A stretch of DNA of 17,794 bases from Endomicrobiellum devescovinae (GTDB lineage: Bacteria; Elusimicrobiota; Endomicrobiia; Endomicrobiales; Endomicrobiaceae), in contig JAIRSK010000018.1 in NCBI GenBank assembly GCA_031255495.1, forward strand, positions 1 to 17,794. The letters run 5' to 3'. The translations under genes and the position numbers were made by a program. Below, piece by piece: positions 6,666 through 14,713 of the stretch. Under the pieces are notes generated by a model. That model did not search any database. It was not told where the DNA came from and saw only the letters and a list, made by a program, of their open reading frames with translations. Numbering within the stretch: position 1 is the first letter of the stretch; each line of letters starts with the position of its first letter.

Positions 6666-6937
6666 TGATTAAAGACGATTCTCAAGAGGCAAATCATATA
6701 GAGCTGGGGAAATTTTATTTTTTGAACAATAAATTCAACGAAGCTGTTGTAGAATTTAAAAAAGTTTTGGAAGTAAATCCGTCAAATGCAGAAGCTTATT
6801 ACAATATTGGACTCATAAAAGAAGTGTCCAATTTGCTCAATGAGGCGAAAGATATGTATTCAAAGGCTTTAGCTATACGTCCTGATTATAAAATAGCTAG
6901 AGATCGTTTGAACAAACTTATAGGCGTTGAAAATTAA
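6665..6937 (+). CDS. Small tetratricopeptide-repeat protein
   Basis: 90 residues consisting of two TPR units and a short C-terminal helix. TPR1 is about residues 8-41 (ELGKFYFLNNKFNEAVVEFK with the closing NPSNAEAY) and TPR2 about 42-75 (YYNIGLIKEVSNLLNEAKDM with IRPDY). TPR units are helix pairs that bind other proteins; no catalytic residue is expected. No signal peptide or membrane helix is visible, so it should be cytoplasmic. The start overlaps the ktrA stop by one base. Being wedged between ktrA and pheS gives no clear clue: it may help KtrA, or simply be an operon passenger. The partner is unknown. Confidence 0.85.
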   Translation: MIKDDSQEANHIELGKFYFLNNKFNEAVVEFKKVLEVNPSNAEAYYNIGLIKEVSNLLNEAKDMYSKALAIRPDYKIARDRLNKLIGVEN

Positions 6938-6959
6938 CTTATTTATAAAGGATTTGATA

Positions 6960-7979
6960 ATGAAAGATATTCGGCAAATTATAAATGAAGCGTTAGAAAA
7001 AGTGAAAAATGCCGATGCTTCAACTCTTGAAAATATTAAGGTGGAATATCTCGGCAAAAGTGGCGTTTTAACGCAAATTCTAAAATCGTTGTCTTCGTAC
7101 TCAATTGAGGATAAAAAAAGAATTGGTTCAGAGGCAAATAATGCCAAAAGCGTTATTGAGGCTGAAATAGAAAATAAAAAAGAAAATCTTAAAAAATCTT
7201 TGCTTGACGAAAAAATGCGCAAGGAAAAGCTTGATTACTCCAAAAGTTTTTACTTTCCTTTTTCAAAGGGAAGTTTTCACCCTGTAATACAAACGATACA
7301 AGATATAACTGCTGTTTTTAAATCTCTTGGCTTTGCTGTTGCCGAAGGACCTGAAATAGAAACTGATTGGTATAATTTTGAGGCTTTAAATATCCCAGAC
7401 AGTCACCCTGCCAGAGATACGCAGGACACATTTTATATTGAAGGTATGAAGGCTTTACTTAGAACGCACACTTCCCCGGGTCAAATTCACGTTATGGAAA
7501 AACATAAGCCGCCTATAAAGGTTGTTGTTCCCGGTAAAGTTTACAGAAACGAGGCTTCTGACGCTACGCATTTTTCAACGTTCCACCAAGTTGAAGGCTT
7601 GGCTGTTGATGAAAACATAACGTTTGTGGATTTAAAGGCTGCGCTGTCAGACTTTGTGCATAAATTTTTCGGTTCTGATATAAATATACGTTTTAGACCA
7701 TCTCATTTTCAGTTTACGGAGCCTTCAGCGGAAGTTGATATGCAATGCATTTTCTGCAAAGGAAAAGGGTGCAGACTTTGCAAATCTTCAGGCTGGATAG
7801 AGATTTTGGGCTGTGGTATGGTACACCCTAACGTTTTAAAAGCTGTTCATTATGACTCTGGGAAATATACTGGTTATGCTTTTGGCTTGGGCGTTGAAAG
7901 AATAGCTATGTTTAAATATGGGATTGACGATATTCGTTTATTCTACGAGAATGATTTGAGATTTTTAAAACAGTTTTAA
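6960..7979 (+). CDS. pheS: Phenylalanine--tRNA ligase alpha subunit
   Basis: 339 residues, the usual bacterial length. The N-terminal coiled coil (about 1-85) binds tRNA. The class II catalytic core shows PEIETDWYNFEALNIP and HPARDTQDTFYI, motif 2 within GKVYRNEASDATHFSTFHQ (192-210) and motif 3 within GYAFGLGVERIAM (305-317). A cysteine group, CIFCKGKGCRLC (263-274), lies in the variable loop; many bacterial PheS proteins carry a similar cluster that may bind zinc. It charges tRNA-Phe in an alpha2-beta2 enzyme with PheT. The frame opens at an ATG at 6927, but the ATG at 6960 follows AAAGGA at proper spacing and starts MKDIRQII as usual for PheS. It is followed closely by pheT. Confidence 0.96.
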   Translation: MKDIRQIINEALEKVKNADASTLENIKVEYLGKSGVLTQILKSLSSYSIEDKKRIGSEANNAKSVIEAEIENKKENLKKSLLDEKMRKEKLDYSKSFYFPFSKGSFHPVIQTIQDITAVFKSLGFAVAEGPEIETDWYNFEALNIPDSHPARDTQDTFYIEGMKALLRTHTSPGQIHVMEKHKPPIKVVVPGKVYRNEASDATHFSTFHQVEGLAVDENITFVDLKAALSDFVHKFFGSDINIRFRPSHFQFTEPSAEVDMQCIFCKGKGCRLCKSSGWIEILGCGMVHPNVLKAVHYDSGKYTGYAFGLGVERIAMFKYGIDDIRLFYENDLRFLKQF

Positions 7980-7989
7980 GGAAATAAAC

Positions 7990-10356
7990 ATGAAAATATC
8001 ATATAACTTACTAAAAGAATTTGTTGATTTTGAAGCTAGCCCCAGTGATCTCGCTTCAATTCTTACGTCTATCGGCATAGAGTCTTCTGTAATTTCCCAA
8101 GGCTGCGCTTGGACTGATGTTGTGACAGCAAAAGTTTTAGACGTCCAAAAACATCATGGAGCAGATAAACTTTCTTTGTGCAAAGTAAGCGATGGAACTA
8201 AAGAATATTCAATAGTTTGCGGAGCAAAGAATATTGCTTTAGGGCAAACTGTTCCTCTTGCAAAAATCGGAGCGGTTCTTCCGGGAAACTTTGAAATAAA
8301 GAAATCAAAGATAAGAGGCGTTAATTCTGAAGGCATGATTTGCTCGGAAAAAGAACTTGGATTAAAAGAAGAGTCCGAAGGCATTTTTGTCCTTGACGAA
8401 AAAACAAAAGCAGGGCTCCCTCTTGAAAAAGTTTTGGGTGGTATAGATTCTATTTTAGAAATAGAAATAACAACTAATAGAGGCGATTGTTTAAGCCATT
8501 TAGGTATTGCCAGAGAAATTGGTGCTAAACTTCGCAAAGCTGTGTCTGTCCCGCAAGTAAAAGTTCTAAAAAAACTTCCAGTTTTAAACTGTGTTGAAAT
8601 AAAGTCCAATTTATGCAAGAGGTATATAGGAAGCGTTATTTCTGGCGTTAAAGTTGGAAATTCGCCGAAATGGCTTATAGACATTTTGGCAAAAAGCGGT
8701 ATAAGGTCAATAAATAATATAGTTGACATAACAAATTTTGTTATGATTGAACTTGGACAGCCTTTGCATGCTTTTGATCTAGCTAAACTTTCTTCAAAAA
8801 AAATTATCGTAAGAGAAGCTGACAGCTTGGAAAAAATAACAGCTCTTGACGGAAAAGATTATAAATTAGAGTCAGGAATGCTTGTTATTGCCGATGAGCA
8901 AAAACCTGTTGCTATAGCTGGAATTATGGGTGGAGAATTTTCGGGCATTGACGATAAAACTGAAACGATTTTTCTTGAAAGCGCTATCTTTGATGCGTCT
9001 TCAATAAGGAAGACCTCAAAAAAATTAAATCTTTCGTCAGACTCCTCTTATAGATTTGAAAGGGGTTTGGGTTGGGATATAGCTGAACTTGCCGTATGGA
9101 GAGCGGCAAACCTTATAACTGAAATTGCAGGCGGCAAGCAAGAAGCTCTGGAAGACTTGCATACTGTTAAATATGAAAAGACAAAAATAGCTTTGAGGTT
9201 TGAAAGAGTAAGTAAGATCTTGGGTTATGCTGTTGAAGAAGATGAAATAGGTGAAATTTTAAGATTTTTAGGCATAGATTTACAGCCAAGAGGCGAGATG
9301 GTTCTTTGTACAATTCCGTCTTGGCGCAACGATATAAAAATTGAAGTTGATTTAATTGAAGAAATTGCAAGAATCAAAGGTTATGACGCTATACCAACTT
9401 CAAAAACGAATACGTATTACTCCTATACGCCAAACAATTCGTTTCTTTCATCTATAGTTGAAGAATTTAGAATTAAACTGAAAGGTCTTGGTTTTAGCGA
9501 AGCTTTGAATTGTAGTTTTTTAGAAGTTTCAGAACTTGAAAAGTTTGGATTAAAATATTACTACAAAATATCAAATCCAATATCTAAAGAAAACGAGTTT
9601 TTAAGATCGTCCTTGCTTCCATGTCTATTTAAAAATTTAATGCTTAATATAAGCCAAGGCTGTGAGACTGTATCGTTGTTTGAGCACGGCAAAGTCTTTG
9701 CAGAGGTAGGAGAAAGAAAAACTTTTTCTGCCATAATGTGTGGCAGAGTTTGGCATGAGTGGTGGAAATGGGCTGAACAAAAAGTAAATCCTAAATTTGA
9801 TTTTTATTTTGGCGGCGGTATAATAAAAAATATTTTGCCGTCGGAAGAGTTTATGATAGCTGAAAACTTAGCTCCTTCAAGTTATTTTCATATAGGAAAA
9901 ACTGCAGCTATTCTTTTTAGAGGCAAAGTAATAGGACAATTTGGCATTTTAAAGCCTTCGCTTACAAGCGATATTAAAGATGAAGTTTTTTACTTTGAAA
10001 TGGATTTGGAGCCTGTTGAAAGTATATGTGTCAAAAAAAGCGCTTTTTATAAAGCGTACTCAAAATTTCCTATAGTAAAAAGGGATATTTCAGTAACTGC
10101 AGATAAGTCTCTACAGTTTGCAGAAATAGAAAAAGTTGTAAAAGTCGTAATAAAATCCGGTGGTATCTTGAAAGATTATTCGTTGTTTTCTGTTTACAAT
10201 GACGAAACTAAATTAGGTGATGGAAAAATAAGCTATTCTTTCAGACTGTCGTATAGAAATGACGAAAAAACATTAAGCGATAAAGAAGTAAACGACGATG
10301 TTGCAGTTCTCTTAAATAAACTAGATTCCGACTTGAACGTTAAGTTGAGGCAATAG
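7990..10356 (+). CDS. pheT: Phenylalanine--tRNA ligase beta subunit
   Basis: 788 residues, normal for bacterial PheT. In order: an N-terminal segment with the tRNA-binding OB fold (about 40-150; VVTAKVLDVQKHHGADKLSL, VCGAKNI, KIRGVNSEGMICSEKELGL), the B3/B4 editing domain (about 200-370; NIVDITNFVMIELGQPLHAF, ALDG), the B5 domain (about 395-465; IPSWRNDIKIEVDLIEEIAR), the catalytic-like core, and a C-terminal FDX-ACB domain (about 690-788; FPIVKRDISVTAD to the end) that contacts the tRNA anticodon. Together with PheS it forms the enzyme; the beta subunit hydrolyses Tyr mischarged on tRNA-Phe. AAGGA precedes the ATG, 10 bases after pheS. No break or truncation seen. Confidence 0.96.
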   Translation: MKISYNLLKEFVDFEASPSDLASILTSIGIESSVISQGCAWTDVVTAKVLDVQKHHGADKLSLCKVSDGTKEYSIVCGAKNIALGQTVPLAKIGAVLPGNFEIKKSKIRGVNSEGMICSEKELGLKEESEGIFVLDEKTKAGLPLEKVLGGIDSILEIEITTNRGDCLSHLGIAREIGAKLRKAVSVPQVKVLKKLPVLNCVEIKSNLCKRYIGSVISGVKVGNSPKWLIDILAKSGIRSINNIVDITNFVMIELGQPLHAFDLAKLSSKKIIVREADSLEKITALDGKDYKLESGMLVIADEQKPVAIAGIMGGEFSGIDDKTETIFLESAIFDASSIRKTSKKLNLSSDSSYRFERGLGWDIAELAVWRAANLITEIAGGKQEALEDLHTVKYEKTKIALRFERVSKILGYAVEEDEIGEILRFLGIDLQPRGEMVLCTIPSWRNDIKIEVDLIEEIARIKGYDAIPTSKTNTYYSYTPNNSFLSSIVEEFRIKLKGLGFSEALNCSFLEVSELEKFGLKYYYKISNPISKENEFLRSSLLPCLFKNLMLNISQGCETVSLFEHGKVFAEVGERKTFSAIMCGRVWHEWWKWAEQKVNPKFDFYFGGGIIKNILPSEEFMIAENLAPSSYFHIGKTAAILFRGKVIGQFGILKPSLTSDIKDEVFYFEMDLEPVESICVKKSAFYKAYSKFPIVKRDISVTADKSLQFAEIEKVVKVVIKSGGILKDYSLFSVYNDETKLGDGKISYSFRLSYRNDEKTLSDKEVNDDVAVLLNKLDSDLNVKLRQ

Positions 10357-10398
10357 CTATTTGAGCAATCTGTTGTTATTGGGGAAGTGCCATAATTT

Positions 10399-11895
10399 AT
10401 GATAGTAAAAAAAGACAAAGATATAATTCAAAATTATTTTGAAGATAATTCCGGCGTTAGAGGTTCTAACGCCGATTTTGTTGCTATAGCAGAAAAAGAA
10501 GAAGACATACCAGTTTTCCTAAAAGAGATGTCAGCTAAAAAAATACCGATAACAGTTGCCGGCGCATTAACTGCAAATACAGCTTCAGGACTTGCTTTTG
10601 GCGGAGTGGTTCTGTCTTTAGAAAAATTAAACAAAATTGGGGAAATCAAAAAAATTGATGAAAGCCATGCGTTAATTACTGTTCAAGCAGGGGCAAGAGT
10701 TAGTGATATAAAAGCAAAAACTTACAGTGAAGGGTGGCTGTATCCTCCGGATCCTACAGAAAAGAACGCTTTCATTGGAGGCAATATTGCTACAAATGCT
10801 TCCGGTGGAAGAGGTTTTAAGTTTGGAGTTACAAGAGATTATGTTAAAGCTTTAAAAGTTGCATTTGCCGATGGGTCTATTGCAGTTATTGAACGCGGTA
10901 AGTATTTCGCTGATAAAAATGGGAATATGATTTTTGATACTAATAAAGGCAAAAAAAAGATAACTCTTCCAAAATACGTTCTGCCAAATATTAAAAACGC
11001 AGCGGGATATTATAACCAGCCTCAAGTAGATCTTACAGATATTCTTATAGGTTCTGAAGGCACGCTTTGCGTTTTTATTGAGTCAGTATTAAAACTTATA
11101 CCTCATTTTAAAGAAGTTTTTGGAGGCATAATATTTTTTGACGATAGAAATAAAGCCTATGAGTTTGTCAAAAGAATAAAAAGCATATCTAAAAGAGCAA
11201 AATCTGAAAATCTAAAAAATTCAATCAACGCTATGTCTTTGGAATATTTTGATAAAAACGCATTATTTTTAATAAAGGACGATTATCCAATTATACCAGA
11301 AAATGCTGAAGCGGGTATTATGTTTGAACAAGATGTTTATGAAGACAATTCTGATATCTTAATGGAGCAATGGATTAAAGAAATTGAAGACAACGGCATA
11401 AATTTGGAAAAAGTCTGGTTTGCTTCAAACCTTTCTGAGATGGAAAGGTTTAGAGTTTTTAGGCATAAGATTCCCGAAAAGGTAAACGAAATTGTTAAAA
11501 AGAATAAGATTCCTAAGGTGGGTACTGATTTTGCTGTCCCAGATGGCAAACTTTCTACAATAATTGATTTTTGCGAACAAGAATTTAAAAATGCAGGAGT
11601 TCTTAATTTAACATTTGGACATATAGGTGAAAATCACTTGCATGCCAATATAGTTGCTACTAATGAGTGCGAATACGAAGAATGCAGAAAAATGTATATA
11701 CGTATTGCTCAAAAAGTTGTTGAACTTGGTGGAACGGTTTCTGCTGAACACGGTATAGGGAAATTAAGGCATGCTTTTCTAGCAAAAATGCTAGGAGAAG
11801 AAGGTTTTAAAGAACTAGCACAATTTAAAAAAAGCCTTGATACAAACGGAATTCTTGGCGTTGATAATATATTCCCTAAGAAGTATTTAATTTAA
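10399..11895 (+). CDS. FAD-linked oxidase, GlcD / D-lactate dehydrogenase family
   Basis: 498 residues. The N-terminal FAD_binding_4 domain (about 20-230) has VAGALTANTASGLAFGGVVLSL, YPPDPTEKNAFIGGNIATNA (115-134), GGRGFKFG and DILIGSEGTLCV. The C-terminal FAD-oxidase domain ends with the GlcD/DLD motifs FGHIGENHLHAN and GGTVSAEHGIGKLRH. The family oxidises 2-hydroxy acids such as glycolate or D-lactate with FAD and passes electrons to the quinone pool or a flavoprotein. GlcE and GlcF partners, or a fused iron-sulfur domain, are absent, which favours a stand-alone D-lactate-dehydrogenase-like enzyme, but the substrate cannot be read from sequence. The nearest Shine-Dalgarno-like GGGGAA is about 13 bases before the ATG, slightly far. 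Codons 18-25 encode a perfect hairpin, listed separately. Confidence 0.88.
   Translation: MIVKKDKDIIQNYFEDNSGVRGSNADFVAIAEKEEDIPVFLKEMSAKKIPITVAGALTANTASGLAFGGVVLSLEKLNKIGEIKKIDESHALITVQAGARVSDIKAKTYSEGWLYPPDPTEKNAFIGGNIATNASGGRGFKFGVTRDYVKALKVAFADGSIAVIERGKYFADKNGNMIFDTNKGKKKITLPKYVLPNIKNAAGYYNQPQVDLTDILIGSEGTLCVFIESVLKLIPHFKEVFGGIIFFDDRNKAYEFVKRIKSISKRAKSENLKNSINAMSLEYFDKNALFLIKDDYPIIPENAEAGIMFEQDVYEDNSDILMEQWIKEIEDNGINLEKVWFASNLSEMERFRVFRHKIPEKVNEIVKKNKIPKVGTDFAVPDGKLSTIIDFCEQEFKNAGVLNLTFGHIGENHLHANIVATNECEYEECRKMYIRIAQKVVELGGTVSAEHGIGKLRHAFLAKMLGEEGFKELAQFKKSLDTNGILGVDNIFPKKYLI
10452..10474 (+). repeat. Perfect inverted repeat in the 5' coding part of the FAD oxidase
   Basis: CGGCGTTAG (10452-10460) and CTAACGCCG (10466-10474) are exact reverse complements around AGGTT. 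The 9-bp stem is GC-richer than its surroundings and begins about 54 bases after the start codon. It could slow elongation, bind a factor, or be coincidence. Confidence 0.7.
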
Positions 11896-11907
11896 AACCT
11901 GAGTTTA

Positions 11908-11936
11908 TGAAAAGTTCTTCTTTTTGAGCTTTTTCA
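11908..11936 (+). terminator. Weak candidate terminator after the FAD oxidase
   Basis: TGAAAAG (11908-11914) can pair with CTTTTTCA (11929-11936) with one bulged T, and T-rich sequence follows. An outer pair ACCTGA (11897-11902) with TCAGGT (11975-11980) could enclose it. The stem is AT-only inside and the U-run is interrupted, so this is a low-grade call. The rest of 11896-12083 shows no gene. Confidence 0.25.
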
Positions 11937-12083
11937 CTCTTAAAATCCTTCCTTTTTTACTCTATCCTATAAAGTCAGGTAGTAAAGATAAAATATTTAA
12001 ATTTTTCAGCTCCATTATAGTAGCTAGTGATAATAAAGAAAGAGAAGGAATATAAATAATTGTTAAAATGTTGTAATATATAC

Positions 12084-12112
12084 TTGATTTTTTGCAAACT
12101 GTTTCTTAAAAT
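12084..12112 (+). promoter_or_regulatory. Promoter of the Thr/Pro-rich secreted protein gene
   Basis: TTGATT (12084-12089), exactly 17 bp, then TAAAAT (12107-12112). Transcription would start near 12119. That leaves no leader for the ATG at 12121 but about 60 bases for the ATG at 12182, which has a strong ribosome-binding site. Confidence 0.5.
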
Positions 12113-12120
12113 ACTTTCAT

Positions 12121-12639
12121 ATGGCTTCCTCTAAGATGATTACAAAATGGGAGCCTATTAAAGGAAAGGAGGGTTTAAGCTATGGTACAAAAAAAGCAGG
12201 AACGGTAGCATTGATCTTTGTTGTTTCGTCTTTCCTAATGTTTGCAGTAGGAATGGTGTTAGTACCGCAGGCAGATGGATGCGAACCTACAGCGGAATTG
12301 ACAAGCGACCAACAAGACTCAAGAATTGACCCCACTCCAATCATTACAACTCCTGCCGCAACACCTACAGCGGTAATTACCAATACTCTACCTCCGCTTC
12401 ATACTACTGTATCACCAAGTGTAGTGGATAGTTCAGCGACTGAAGTTGAAGAAACTCAGATTATTGCAGCAACATTTGCTGCAACGCCTAGCGCAACAGT
12501 GGTGAAAGCAATAAGTAGTTTAGCGGCTGAAGTTGAAGAAACCCAAATTATTGCAACAACCCTTGCTGCAACACCTGCGCCAACGCAGACCCTAGTACCC
12601 ACCAATCACAACGAACAGAGTGAGCATGATGACCTCTAA
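12121..12639 (+). CDS. Short secreted or anchored Thr/Pro/Ala-rich protein of unknown function (start uncertain)
   Basis: The frame is open from 12121 (172 residues), but the translation signals point to a start at 12182 in another frame joined by a -1 shift (see the next feature), giving MVQKKAGTVALIFVVSSFL, a fine signal peptide or membrane anchor. After the hydrophobic segment (27-48 in the long form) the protein is a low-complexity tail rich in Thr, Ala, Pro and Val with acidic patches, ending NHNEQSEHDDL. It contains a tandem duplication of about 29 residues around EVEETQII-AT and AATP. ADGC near the start of the mature part resembles a lipobox but lacks the usual Leu at -3. Similar tails act as extended stalks or linkers on surface proteins, but no adhesive or enzymatic domain is visible. 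It lies between its own promoter and a strong terminator as a single-gene unit. Function unknown. Confidence 0.6.
   Translation: MASSKMITKWEPIKGKEGLSYGTKKAGTVALIFVVSSFLMFAVGMVLVPQADGCEPTAELTSDQQDSRIDPTPIITTPAATPTAVITNTLPPLHTTVSPSVVDSSATEVEETQIIAATFAATPSATVVKAISSLAAEVEETQIIATTLAATPAPTQTLVPTNHNEQSEHDDL
12167..12208 (+). promoter_or_regulatory. Strong RBS, ATG and -1 slippery heptamer A AAA AAG
   Basis: AGGAGGG (12167-12173) stands 8 bases before ATG at 12182. That frame reads MVQKKQER and stops at TAG 12206-12208. Its codons CAA AAA AAG contain, in correct phase, the heptamer A AAA AAG (12190-12196), the same class of site used in E. coli dnaX. A -1 slip there enters the long frame exactly before the hydrophobic segment. 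The As form a run of seven, so a one-base sequencing, polymerase or phase-variation change would have the same effect. Confidence 0.6.
12430..12586 (+). repeat. Two-copy 87-base-period tandem repeat inside the Thr/Pro-rich gene
   Basis: Copies at 12430-12499 and 12517-12586 share most bases over about 70 positions, including the exact stretch CTGAAGTTGAAGAAAC. Both encode SS-(A/L)-(T/A)-EVEETQIIA-T-AATP. The period is 29 codons, so the frame is kept. A further degenerate AATP motif lies upstream. Confidence 0.8.
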
Positions 12640-12708
12640 CTAAGAGAATTATAAAATGTTGCTAGCAGCTTAGAGAAATTGAAATGCGTTTTCAAGATTA
12701 CTATAATT

Positions 12709-12745
12709 ACAGACAACTTGATTTACCTCAGGTTGTCTGTTTTTT
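12709..12745 (+). terminator. Rho-independent terminator of the Thr/Pro-rich gene
   Basis: ACAGACAAC (12709-12717) pairs perfectly with GTTGTCTGT (12732-12740). TGA and TCA inside lengthen the stem with a wobble pair, leaving a 6-base loop, and six Ts (12740-12745) follow. It separates this gene from the MoxR operon. Confidence 0.9.
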
Positions 12746-12795
12746 ATCTAGCAAGATAAATCCATTCTATTATTTTTGGTGCGGAGGTTTTTAAA

Positions 12796-13782
12796 ATGCC
12801 CATTGACATAGATTATCTTAACAAACAAATCATGCAAGAAAGCGTTTTTGTCTCAAAACTTTTAAATGAAATTTCAATCGTTCTTGTGGGGCAAAAGTAT
12901 GTACTTGAAAGAATGATAATAGGTCTTCTTTCAGATGGTCATATTCTTCTTGAAGGGCTTCCGGGTCTAGCAAAAACTCTTGCTGTGAAAAGTTTAGCGG
13001 CAGCTATAAAAGCAGACTATAAAAGAATACAATTCACACCAGATTTACTTCCAGCCGATATTGTCGGTACATTAATTTACAATCCTCAAAATGGCAGTTT
13101 TGCCGTAAAAAAAGGTCCTGTTTTTACAAATATAGTGTTAGCTGACGAAATTAACCGCGCACCTGCTAAAGTTCAAAGCGCTCTGCTTGAAGCTATGCAG
13201 GAAAAACAGGTTACAATCGGCGATGCGACATACGAGCTTCCCAATCCTTTTTTGGTTATGGCTACACAAAACCCTATAGAGCAGGAAGGGACATATCCTC
13301 TTCCAGAAGCTCAGGTTGACAGATTTATGCTTAATCTTAAAGTTTCTTATCCAAGCAAATCTGACGAGAAGATTATATTGGAAAGAATGACGCATACACC
13401 GCCTAAAATAAAATCTGTTATAACTTTGGAAGATGTTAAAAGGGCAAAAGATTTAACAGAACAGATTTATGTTGACGATAAAGTTAAGAATTATATAGTA
13501 GATATAATTTTTGCTTCAAGAAATCCAGATGATTATGGGCTAAAAGGTTTAAAAAATATGATTTCTTACGGAGCTTCGCCAAGAGCTACAATAAATTTGA
13601 CCCTTGCGGCTAAGGCTTATGCTTTTTTGCAGGGCAGAGGATATGTTATACCAGAAGATATAAAAACAATAGGACATGATGTTTTAAGACACAGGATACT
13701 TATAACTTACGAAGCTGAAGCTGATTCAGTATCTTCTGACGATATAATAGACAAAATTTTTGGCGGCATTGAAGTTCCATAA
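12796..13782 (+). CDS. MoxR-type AAA+ ATPase
   Basis: 328 residues, typical of MoxR. Walker A is GLPGLAKT (54-61), Walker B VLADEINR (114-121), with the MoxR stretch APAKVQSALLEAMQEKQVTI following, sensor 1 MATQNP (155-160) and then EGTYPLPEAQVDRF. The C-terminal lid domain has GASPRATINL. MoxR proteins are ATP-driven chaperones that usually work with VWA-domain proteins to mature or insert metal cofactors or to stabilise envelope complexes. It is the first gene of an operon with DUF58, BatD-like and BatA-like genes, the expected partners. GGAGG lies 8 bases before the ATG. A possible -10 TATTAT lies at 12768-12773 after the upstream terminator, with no clear -35. Confidence 0.93.
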   Translation: MPIDIDYLNKQIMQESVFVSKLLNEISIVLVGQKYVLERMIIGLLSDGHILLEGLPGLAKTLAVKSLAAAIKADYKRIQFTPDLLPADIVGTLIYNPQNGSFAVKKGPVFTNIVLADEINRAPAKVQSALLEAMQEKQVTIGDATYELPNPFLVMATQNPIEQEGTYPLPEAQVDRFMLNLKVSYPSKSDEKIILERMTHTPPKIKSVITLEDVKRAKDLTEQIYVDDKVKNYIVDIIFASRNPDDYGLKGLKNMISYGASPRATINLTLAAKAYAFLQGRGYVIPEDIKTIGHDVLRHRILITYEAEADSVSSDDIIDKIFGGIEVP

Positions 13783-13825
13783 AAATGTGGAATTTATTTG
13801 TTTTAAAATTGCCCTATAGGATACC

Positions 13826-14713
13826 ATGCATATGTTGGACAAAGATATATTAAAAAAACAAATACGGCAACTTGAGATAAGATCAAACAAACTCGTCAAT
13901 GAAATTTTTGCCGGACAATATCAGAGTGTTTTTAAAGGACAAGGAATAGAATTTGCTGAAGTTAGGGAATACCAAATCGGCGATGATTTTAGAAGCATTG
14001 ACCGAAATGTTACCGCAAGGCACGGAAAACCTTTTATAAAGCTGTTTGCCGAAGAAAGAGAATTAACGGTAATCTTTCTTATAGACATTTCTGCTTCTCA
14101 GAATTTTAGCAGCTCTGATAAATTAAAATCTGAAGTCGCCGCTGAAGTGTCCGCTCTTCTTGCATTTTCTTCTTTAAAAAATAATGACAGGATAGGTATG
14201 CTTTCTTTTACTGATCAGATAGAAAAGATCATTAAACCTCGCAAAGGGAAAAACAATATTTTAAGAATTATAAACGAAATATTAAGTTCAAACCCTAAAG
14301 GTGTTAAAACTTCAATTTCAACAGCATTAAGAGCTATAAATGAAATATGGACTAGAAAAGCTATTGTTTTTTTGATCTCAGATTTTCAAGATGAGGGTTA
14401 TGAAAAGGATTTGACTGTAACGGCAAAAAGACATGATTTGATTTGTATAAGAATAGAAGATGAAAGAGAAGCTAATATTCCAAATATAGGGCTGATTGAA
14501 ATAAAAGATCCAGAAACAAATGAAACGATATTAGCAGATTCTTCAGCTTTAGCAGAATCTTTTAAACTGAAAGCTTTAGATTTTAAAAACAAGACAGATA
14601 GAATATTTAAAAAAGCAGAAGTAGGTGTAATTAATTTAAATACTAAAGACTCTTATGTAAAGCCTATCATAAGATTTTTCAAAGAAAGAGAAATGAGAGC
14701 AGGTTTAAGATAA
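13826..14713 (+). CDS. DUF58 family protein (VWA-like, MoxR partner)
   Basis: 295 residues. The DUF58 signature spans GQGIEFAEVREYQIGDDFRS (39-58), then the ID..TAR segment, GKPFIKLFAEERE. A von Willebrand A-like fold follows with the metal-site motif DISAS (87-91, DxSxS intact) and an FLISDFQDEG strand. Most DUF58 proteins read ID-W in the signature; here Arg60 replaces the Trp. No signal peptide or membrane helix is seen, so it should be cytoplasmic. Its role is inferred from context: DUF58 genes accompany moxR and bat genes, and the proteins are thought to bridge the ATPase and membrane VWA partners. Two in-frame ATGs (13826 and 13832) both fit an AGGA site. Its stop directly abuts the next ATG. 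Confidence 0.88.
   Translation: MHMLDKDILKKQIRQLEIRSNKLVNEIFAGQYQSVFKGQGIEFAEVREYQIGDDFRSIDRNVTARHGKPFIKLFAEERELTVIFLIDISASQNFSSSDKLKSEVAAEVSALLAFSSLKNNDRIGMLSFTDQIEKIIKPRKGKNNILRIINEILSSNPKGVKTSISTALRAINEIWTRKAIVFLISDFQDEGYEKDLTVTAKRHDLICIRIEDEREANIPNIGLIEIKDPETNETILADSSALAESFKLKALDFKNKTDRIFKKAEVGVINLNTKDSYVKPIIRFFKEREMRAGLR

Noticed and set aside
6927..6959. Upstream extension of pheS
   Set aside because: It overlaps the end of the TPR gene; the ATG at 6960 has AAAGGA and gives a normal PheS N-terminus.
8154..8729. 191-codon ORF on the - strand
   Set aside because: It lies fully inside pheT, whose frame is conserved throughout; the antisense product has no recognisable domain.
12264..12300. 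Lipoprotein signal (ADGC) in the Thr/Pro-rich protein
   Set aside because: The residue at -3 is Ala and at -2 Asp, not the usual Leu-(Ala/Ser) pattern, so lipid attachment is not supported.
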